From contig OY282565.1 in NCBI GenBank assembly GCA_958296445.1, forward strand, positions 3,707,570-3,771,569: a stretch of DNA of 64,000 nt, written 5' to 3'. Source of the stretch: an uncultured Dehalococcoidia bacterium. GTDB taxonomy: Bacteria; Chloroflexota; Dehalococcoidia; Lucifugimonadales; UBA3495. This document shows, piece after piece, positions 58,899 to 64,000 of the stretch. Under the pieces are notes generated by a model. The model was not told the origin of the DNA and ran no database searches. It saw only the letters and a program-made list of their open reading frames with translations. Each line of letters starts with the position of its first letter. Within the stretch, counting starts at the first letter, position 1. The translations under genes were made by a program, and so were the position numbers.

Positions 58899-60806
58899 CT
58901 AGTCGCACCGCTCGGTGCCCACCGGGCAAGCCTTGATGTTGTGAACGTGAGTCGGATGCGCCGACCCCACCCCAGGATACACCCACCCCGATATAAACTC
59001 CGGGTCTATGGTCATATCGAAAGTGGTTTGGAACAGCGGCAGGGTCAGGAAGTCGTCGTACATATAGTCACCCGCGTCCCGGGCGCACTGTTCCCGCTCC
59101 TCGATGTCCAGCGACCGCTCCAGACAGTCATACTTCTCGTTGACCACGTCGTCTTCCCAGCCAAACAGGAATCCGTCCGGCGGCGACACCCAAAACACCC
59201 GCAGCCCTTCCTGCGTAGTCCTGATGGGCGTGTTCCGCAGAATGGTAAACGTTTCGTGAATGTCGTGGTCGCGGACAGTATCCAGCCAAGTCCCAAACTC
59301 CAGCTCAACAATGTTGGTGTCCACGCCTATCGCCTCCCACATAGTGGAAAGCACCTGGATAAGCTGCGGAATCTCCGGGTTACCCGGAATCACCGTGGAT
59401 ATCATATCAATGGAAATCTCGCCCGGGCCGTAACCCGCCTCGGCCAGCAGTTGCACCGCCCGCTCCGGGTCATAGCCGTACTTCGTGTCAAACTCATCCA
59501 CCCACCGATCGCTCCAGCCCTCGGTAAAAGGCGCATAAACCGGCACATACACCGAACTGGCGTTGCCGAAATACACCTCTTCAATGATCGCCTGCCGGTC
59601 TACACCGACGTTAAAGGCTTCCCGCACCAGCGGGTTGTGCCACGGTTCCGGGCCGGTATAGTTCGGACTTTGGCCGTCGGGCCACGGCTCCAGATTGCTG
59701 TCCACAGTGGACAGATACGTTCCGCCAAAGAAGCCGTAGGACTGGTTGTTTTCGTTGTTGGACGAAACCACCTTCATCCCCCGGGCCTTGGCGTCCACCT
59801 GCACCTCCCGGGACAAGTCGGCGCCCTGAACCTCACCGGCCAAGAGGGCCGACAAACGGGTGAACTGTTCCGCCGCCCACTGCCATTCCAATTCCTGGAA
59901 GTCCGGGTTCTCTCCGGCCCAATGGTCATAGTCTATCTTCTCGTACCAGACGCTGGATCCCAGATCCCGCCCGCCATACTGATAGGAGCCGGTTCCCGTA
60001 ACCCGGTCGTCATAGGCCGAATCATCGCCCCCGGCCTCATCCCACTGCGCCTTGCTCTGGATAACCAAGTCACCCTGCAACCGGGAGAAAAGCCGCCCGC
60101 CCGTCAACTGCGGCTTGTCGAAGTGAAAGGAAATGCTGTAGTCATTATGAATTTCCGTGGTAGCCGTAAGCCATATCGCCTTGAAGTTGCTGTTGCTGTC
60201 CTCGCGCACCAGCAGCTCGAAGGTATGGGCCACATCGGCCGCCGTGAACTCGCCATAGCCAAAGTGCCAAGGCACCCCTTCTTGCAACTCGAAAGTCCAA
60301 GTATTAAACCCGGCGTCCACCTCCCAGCTCTTGGCTAAAGCCGGTATAGGTTCCGACGTGATTTCCTGATTTTCAATCAAAGTTTCGCCGTAAGGGTCGT
60401 TCTGCACCAGATTAGACCAAGGGCCAACCCAGATACGGTTGCTCTCATTGAGCGGCACAGTGTTTGCCATAATAACCCGGGTAATCTTGGCGGTAGCCGC
60501 CGGGGCCGGGGCCTCGGTAGGCGCGGGCATAGCCGTCGGAATCGGAGTCGGCGTAGCCTCAATCTGCGGCCTGGCGCCCGGGGCGCGAGTAGTAGGCGCG
60601 GGTGTCGGCTGCCCCTCAGCCGGCATCGCCGTAGCCACCGGCGCCGCCGGCACCGCCGTAGCCACCGCCGCCGGTGCCACCGTAGGCGCCGGAGCCGATG
60701 TAGCCGTCGGATCCTCCCCCCCGCAGGCAACGCCAATCGTCACCAAAATCGCCACTATCCAAAGCGGACTGAAAACCAACCGCCCAAATTTACGAATTGA
60801 CCGCAT
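58899..60806 (-). CDS. Family 5 ABC transporter substrate-binding lipoprotein
   Basis: A 635-aa extracytoplasmic SBP_bac_5 protein. The start is ATG 60806 (AAGGGG upstream); the open frame continues to 60926 but lacks a signal sequence there. Lipobox VTIGVAC with Cys28 is followed by an Ala/Pro/Thr spacer of about 90 residues. The core includes LVQNDPYGETLIENQEI, LAKSWEVDAGFNTWTFELQEGVPWHFGYGEFTAADVAHTFELL and NPLVREAFNVGVDRQAIIEEVYFGNA. Substrates of the family are oligopeptides, nickel or sugars; the pocket cannot be read from sequence. It is the first gene of the operon with both permeases. Confidence 0.92.
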   Translation of the reverse strand: MRSIRKFGRLVFSPLWIVAILVTIGVACGGEDPTATSAPAPTVAPAAVATAVPAAPVATAMPAEGQPTPAPTTRAPGARPQIEATPTPIPTAMPAPTEAPAPAATAKITRVIMANTVPLNESNRIWVGPWSNLVQNDPYGETLIENQEITSEPIPALAKSWEVDAGFNTWTFELQEGVPWHFGYGEFTAADVAHTFELLVREDSNSNFKAIWLTATTEIHNDYSISFHFDKPQLTGGRLFSRLQGDLVIQSKAQWDEAGGDDSAYDDRVTGTGSYQYGGRDLGSSVWYEKIDYDHWAGENPDFQELEWQWAAEQFTRLSALLAGEVQGADLSREVQVDAKARGMKVVSSNNENNQSYGFFGGTYLSTVDSNLEPWPDGQSPNYTGPEPWHNPLVREAFNVGVDRQAIIEEVYFGNASSVYVPVYAPFTEGWSDRWVDEFDTKYGYDPERAVQLLAEAGYGPGEISIDMISTVIPGNPEIPQLIQVLSTMWEAIGVDTNIVELEFGTWLDTVRDHDIHETFTILRNTPIRTTQEGLRVFWVSPPDGFLFGWEDDVVNEKYDCLERSLDIEEREQCARDAGDYMYDDFLTLPLFQTTFDMTIDPEFISGWVYPGVGSAHPTHVHNIKACPVGTERCD

Positions 60807-60953
60807 CCTATAATACCCCTTTAACCCAAAAATTCCGCCGAAATCCAACCAATTAGGCCGAACTCTATACCGCACCACCACCATTGTCAAGCTGCCCCCC
60901 TCCGCCCCCGCACCGCCACCCCCCAACCCAGCCCCACCATCCCGCCCCCTTAC

Positions 60954-60983
60954 CCGTCATTCCCGCCTTCGCGGGAATGACGA
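60954..60983. repeat. Dispersed inverted repeat, family D
   Basis: CGTCATTCCCGCCTTCGCGGGAATGACG is a near-perfect palindrome and the cleanest copy of the family. Confidence 0.75.
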
Positions 60984-61011
60984 TGCCACGCCGCAACCCC
61001 ACGCCACAATG

Positions 61012-61040
61012 TTGAAAACCCCCGCCCAATGCGCTACAAT
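61012..61040 (+). promoter_or_regulatory. Promoter of the tRNA-Trp gene
   Basis: TTGAAA at 61012-61017, a 17-nt spacer and TACAAT at 61035-61040, ending 12 nt before the tRNA. Confidence 0.8.
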
Positions 61041-61052
61041 AACTCCCAACGC

Positions 61053-61130
61053 AGGAGCGTAGCTCAGTCTGGCCAGAGCGCTGGTCTCCAAAACCAGTGG
61101 TCGCGGGTTCGAATCCTGCCGCTCCTGCCA
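61053..61130 (+). tRNA. trnW: tRNA-Trp (anticodon CCA)
   Basis: The acceptor stem AGGAGCG/CGCTCCT pairs over 7 bp. The D arm starts TAGCTCAGTC. The anticodon stem CTGGT/ACCAG encloses CTCCAAA with anticodon CCA (61088-61090). The T arm GCGGGTTCGAATCCTGC follows, and the 3' CCA is encoded (61128-61130). It has its own promoter and terminator. Confidence 0.97.
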
Positions 61131-61145
61131 CCCCCGCACCCAACC

Positions 61146-61178
61146 AGGCCCCGGAAAACCATCCGGGGCCTCCCCTTT
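61146..61178 (+). terminator. Intrinsic terminator after tRNA-Trp
   Basis: AGGCCCCGG (61146-61154) pairs with CCGGGGCCT (61163-61171) and is followed by CCCCTTTTCC. Confidence 0.75.
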
Positions 61179-61200
61179 TCCCCATCCCAACCCTACCCAT

Positions 61201-61240
61201 GTCTGTCATTCTGAGCAAAGCGAAGAATCTCGCCTTGGTG
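61201..61240 (+). repeat. Solo core of the CTGAGCAAAGCGAAGAATC family
   Basis: The core lies at 61205-61230, followed by TCGCCTTGG. No terminal inverted repeats are visible. The rest of 61131-61392 holds only the tRNA terminator and the promoter of the next gene. Confidence 0.65.
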
Positions 61241-61295
61241 AGGAAGAAAGCAATGACTCCCCCAGAGGCTATGGGATAACAGCCTGAGCAACGAT

Positions 61296-61324
61296 TTGAA
61301 ACCCGCCCCCATAACGCATACAAT
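61296..61324 (+). promoter_or_regulatory. Promoter of the DUF1501 gene
   Basis: TTGAAA (61296-61301), a 17-nt spacer and TACAAT (61319-61324), the same hexamers and spacing as the tRNA promoter 280 bp upstream. Confidence 0.75.
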
Positions 61325-61392
61325 TACCGGCATCCGCCTGCCGCATCGCAAACGCAGGGCCAGGCGCCGGCCAAGGCCGGGAGGGAGAAGCA

Positions 61393-62520
61393 ATGACCAG
61401 CCTACACCGCGACCCGGTGCTGATTGTGGTTCAATTGACCGGGGGCAACGATTATATGAACACCGTCGTCCCATACGCCGACCCGCTCTACCGCGACAAC
61501 CGGCCCACCGTCGGCGTGGCCCAAGAGGACGTCCTCCCCATTGACCAACATTACGGCTTCAACCCCGTCCTCGCGCCGCTCAAGGAACTCTACGACGACG
61601 GGCGCGTGGCTGTCATCAACGGCATCGGCTACCCCAACCCCAACCGCTCCCACTTCCGCGCAATGGACATCTGGCACACCTGCGAGCCGGAGCGGGTGGC
61701 TACCGAAGGCTGGCTGGGCCGGGCCATCCGCGACCTCGACCCCCAAGGCGAAAACGTGCTTACCGGCGTCAACTTCGGACGCGGCCTGCCCCGGGCCCTG
61801 GCCCTGCCCGGCGTCCCGGTCACCTCGGTCGGTTCGCTGGAAAACCACGGCTTCCTCCCCGGCATCGCCGACCAAGAACGCCGCTCCCAGGCCCTAGACG
61901 TTTTCGCCCGGATGTACGCCCCGGCCATCGGCGCCGGCCCAACCCTCGACTACCTAGGCCGCACCGGCGCCGACGCCCTGAAAGGCGCCGACATCCTGAA
62001 ATCCGTAGCCGGAAACTACTCCTCCACCATCGAATACGCCCACACCCCCATTGCCAACAACCTGAAAGGCATCGCCCAAACCCTGCTGGCCGGGCTGGGA
62101 ACCCGCGTCTTCTACACCGCCCAGGCCGGCTACGACACCCACTCCGGCCAGATGCCCGTGCAGACCCAACTGCTGGGCGAACTGGCCCAAGGAATCGGCG
62201 ACTTTTTCGCCGACCTGCGCCAGCGCCAAGCATCGGAACAAGCCCTAATGCTGGTGTTCACCGAGTTCGGGCGCCGGGTCAAAGACAACGGCTCCGGCAC
62301 CGACCACGGCTCCGGCGGCGCCGCCTTCGTCATCGGCGACCGCGTAACCGGCGGAATGCACGGCGTCTACCCCTCCCTCAAAGACGAGGCCCTGCTCGAC
62401 GGCGACCTCCACTTTCAGGTTGACTTCCGCAGCGTCTACTCCACCATCGCCGCCCGCTGGCTGGCCCTCGACCCCCAACCCATCGTCGGCGGCAACTACG
62501 AGCAACTCAACTTCATATAA
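61393..62520 (+). CDS. DUF1501 family protein (alkaline-phosphatase-superfamily-like)
   Basis: A 375-aa protein. The opening VLIVVQLTGGNDYMNTVVPYADPLYRDNRP and later SHFRAMDIWHT, GYDTHSGQ, MLVFTEFGRRVKDNGSGTDHGSGGAAFVIG are the conserved DUF1501 blocks; the Asp/Asn and His residues there resemble sulfatase/phosphatase metal ligands. DUF1501 proteins are usually exported by Tat in Planctomycetes and Proteobacteria, but no twin-Arg signal is present at this start (ATG 61393, GGGAGGGAGAAGC upstream), so it is probably cytoplasmic. The function is not established. It is followed by an LLM-class oxidoreductase gene after a family B repeat. Confidence 0.9.
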   Translation: MTSLHRDPVLIVVQLTGGNDYMNTVVPYADPLYRDNRPTVGVAQEDVLPIDQHYGFNPVLAPLKELYDDGRVAVINGIGYPNPNRSHFRAMDIWHTCEPERVATEGWLGRAIRDLDPQGENVLTGVNFGRGLPRALALPGVPVTSVGSLENHGFLPGIADQERRSQALDVFARMYAPAIGAGPTLDYLGRTGADALKGADILKSVAGNYSSTIEYAHTPIANNLKGIAQTLLAGLGTRVFYTAQAGYDTHSGQMPVQTQLLGELAQGIGDFFADLRQRQASEQALMLVFTEFGRRVKDNGSGTDHGSGGAAFVIGDRVTGGMHGVYPSLKDEALLDGDLHFQVDFRSVYSTIAARWLALDPQPIVGGNYEQLNFI

Positions 62521-62548
62521 CTTCAACCCCGGAGAACCCAAAGGCTAC

Positions 62549-62582
62549 AAAACCTCTGTGTCCTCTGTGGTCAATCAAAACC
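62549..62582. repeat. Half-site of repeat family B
   Basis: ACCTCTGTGTCCTCTGTGG matches the right arm of family B; the opposite arm is not evident. Confidence 0.5.
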
Positions 62583-62594
62583 TGGAGTTGGAAA

Positions 62595-63455
62595 GTGAAA
62601 GTTGGAATCGGACTGCCCGGCAATGTGCCAGGCACGAAAGGCGATTTTATCCTAGAGTGGGCCAGGCGGGCCGACGCCGGGCCCTTTTCCAGCATCGGAA
62701 CCATTGACCGGCTGGTATATGACAACTACGAGCCGCTGGTGATGCTGTCGGCCGCCGCCGGAGTCACCAGCCGCGTGCGCCTGCTCACCGGCGTGCTACT
62801 GGCCCCGCTGCGCAATCCGGGAGTGCTCGCCAAGCAGGCCGCCAGCCTCGACGCCCTTTCCAACGGACGGCTGACCCTAGGCGTAGGAGTAGGCCGCCGT
62901 CCCGACGACTACCAAGCCGCGCCCGCCGCCTACGAGGAACGCGGACGGCGCCTGAGCCGCGCCTTGACCGTAATGCGGCGCGTCTGGAACGGCGAAGGGC
63001 CATACTCCGGGGTTGACCCGATGGGCCCGGCCCCAATTCAGAGCGGCGGCCCCGAAATCCTGGTGGGCGGCAACGCCCCCGCCGCCCTCCGCCGCGCCGG
63101 ACGCTACGCCGACGGCTACATCGCCTCCGCCGGTTCCGCCAGCGCCGTCGAAGAGCTTTTCGGCATAGTGCAGGAGTCTTGGGAAAACAACTCCCGCCCC
63201 GGCAAACCCCGGCTGGCCGGCGTCGCCTCCTACGCCCTAGGCCCCAACGCCGCCGACCAAGTAGGCGCCTACATCCGCCACTACTACTCCTTCCTAGGCG
63301 AGGCCGCCGAGCAAATGGCCCAAAACGCCATAGCCACCCCCGAAGCCGTCAAAGACACCCTCCGCGACATGGAAAGCATAGGCATGGACGAAGTAGTCTT
63401 CCTACCCAGCACAGCCGACATGGACCAGCTAGAACGCCTAGCCGACATAGTGTAA
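62595..63455 (+). CDS. LLM class (F420-type) oxidoreductase
   Basis: A 286-aa luciferase-like monooxygenase-fold protein. VGIGLPGNVPG opens the barrel. VRLLTGVLLAPLRNPGVLAKQAASLDALSNGRLTLGVGVGRRPDDYQAA near residues 60-110 is the family core with the coenzyme-binding bulge. GPEILVGGNAPAALRRAGRYADGYI follows near 150-180. It starts at GTG 62595 with GGAG upstream. Such short LLM proteins in Actinobacteria and Chloroflexota commonly use F420; FMN use cannot be excluded. The substrate is unknown. Confidence 0.88.
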   Translation: MKVGIGLPGNVPGTKGDFILEWARRADAGPFSSIGTIDRLVYDNYEPLVMLSAAAGVTSRVRLLTGVLLAPLRNPGVLAKQAASLDALSNGRLTLGVGVGRRPDDYQAAPAAYEERGRRLSRALTVMRRVWNGEGPYSGVDPMGPAPIQSGGPEILVGGNAPAALRRAGRYADGYIASAGSASAVEELFGIVQESWENNSRPGKPRLAGVASYALGPNAADQVGAYIRHYYSFLGEAAEQMAQNAIATPEAVKDTLRDMESIGMDEVVFLPSTADMDQLERLADIV

Positions 63456-63517
63456 CCCCCCACCATCGCAATCACCCCCGCCCATAAGGAAACAAGCCGA
63501 TCCCGGGCAAATACGAA

Positions 63518-63750
63518 GAAAATTGCGAAATCACCCCCACCATCCGTCATTCTGAGCAAATCCCTGTCATTCTGAGCAAAGCGAAGAATCCCGCCTTACC
63601 CGGTAAGACCCTTCCCTATAACTCAGTCCAACAAAGCCATCTGCCATTCCAAGCAAATCCCTGTCATTCTGAGCAAAGCGAAGAATCCCGCCTTACCCGG
63701 TAAGACCCTTCCCTTAACTCAGTGCGACAAAGGGGAACTTCGCAATTTTC
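63518..63750 (+). repeat. TIR-bounded repeat element, complete copy with two cores
   Basis: The left terminus GAAAATTGCGAAATC (63518-63532) and right terminus GGGGAACTTCGCAATTTTC (63732-63750) are inverted. Two cores lie at 63566-63591 and 63663-63688, parts of direct repeats with a 97-bp period. It immediately precedes a gene remnant lacking its 5' end. Confidence 0.8.
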
Positions 63751-63763
63751 TCCCTTAATATAA

Positions 63764-64000
63764 AAGAATAGGGCGGCTCAAGAGGCGGCGCTAGGAACGC
63801 CGGAAAAGGGCGGCATAACCACCCTGCACCGCTCCGAAGAGTTGACCATCATAAACGTAATCTGGCCGCCGGGAATGGCTATCTACCCCCACGACCACCA
63901 GCTTTGGGCCGTCATCGGACTATACGGCGGGCAAGAGGACAACACCTTTTTCCGCCGCAAAACCGGAGCCAACGGGCTGGAGCGAGCCGGATTCCGCGAA
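63764..64000 (+). pseudogene. 5'-truncated cupin-family metal-dependent enzyme (continues past window)
   Basis: An open frame from the stop at 63761 to the window end encodes 79 codons without any ATG, GTG or TTG start before the conserved part: GGITTLHRSEELTIINVIWPPGM, then IYPHDHQLWAVIGLYGGQEDNTFFRR. The PHDHxxWAVIGxYxGxEDN motif is that of double-stranded beta-helix enzymes related to cysteine dioxygenase, with two His ligands. Family members have about 60-70 residues before this point. Here the repeat element ends 14 bp upstream of the frame, so the 5' part seems lost or replaced. CTG initiation cannot be excluded. Confidence 0.6.

Noticed and set aside
56851..60806. Complete oligopeptide importer
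   Set aside because: Only the binding protein and two permeases are present; no ATP-binding subunit gene lies within or after the operon.

Overview
The window reads as a chromosomal stretch of a high-GC bacterium, most likely a Chloroflexota member (Dehalococcoidia/SAR202-like). This is a judgement from gene content: a CBS-less GuaB3-type IMP dehydrogenase relative, an F420-type luciferase-like oxidoreductase, a UGSC-family selenoprotein, many Thr/Pro/Ala-rich lipoproteins, several Uma2-family nucleases and dense intergenic repeats. No 16S rRNA is present to settle it. The + strand is strongly C-rich over G almost throughout, so the - strand is probably the leading strand of one replichore.

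Layout. 1-3.9 kb: radA (cut by the left edge) and clpC, then a solitary 5S rRNA, all on -. 3.9-9 kb: a guaB3 / small membrane protein / UGSC selenoprotein operon and a TDGLPVVPPTE-motif gene, separated by a convergent sce7726 nuclease / beta-protein cassette. 9-15.5 kb: a small zinc-ribbon gene, a tandem pair of Uma2 genes and dnaE. 15.5-20 kb: a triple 159-bp repeat, panD with two methyltransferases, and a hicA-hicB locus whose toxin gene has an in-frame UGA. 20-28.5 kb: a cytochrome b/molybdopterin oxidoreductase fusion, a hydrolase, an O6-alkylguanine methyltransferase, and a MoxR / DUF58 / transglutaminase-like set with duplicated coiled-coil genes between. 28.6-33.2 kb: four consecutive lipoproteins, three thioredoxin-like and one DUF192. 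33.2-38.7 kb: a PfkB kinase and two convergent multi-membrane glycosyltransferase-like proteins sharing a C-terminal domain. 38.9-44.5 kb: an alkyl-DHAP-synthase-like flavoprotein, an AT-rich DGQHR + GIY-YIG cassette, a second Uma2 tandem pair and an ABM-fold protein. 44.5-47.4 kb: NhaA and Amt transporters. 47.5-53.4 kb: a partner-switching module (STAS, receiver-PP2C, anti-sigma-type ATPase) followed by a periplasmic binding lipoprotein and a histidine kinase. 53.6-56.4 kb: a circularly permuted ATP-grasp and an alpha-E protein. 56.8-60.8 kb: an oligopeptide/nickel-type ABC importer without ATPases. 61-64 kb: tRNA-Trp, a DUF1501 protein, an LLM oxidoreductase and a 5'-truncated cupin gene.

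The best-supported unusual item is the UGSC gene. An in-frame UGA at codon 99 is followed, after exactly 18 nt, by a hairpin with a GGUCU loop, the same loop and spacing as in the E. coli fdhF SECIS as recalled. Its probable partner gene is cut off from it by the sce7726/beta cassette. Other leads are the DGQHR/GIY-YIG cassette, the orphan 5S gene, and a same-orientation, terminal-inverted-repeat element family that fills most intergenic space and in places has entered coding sequence.
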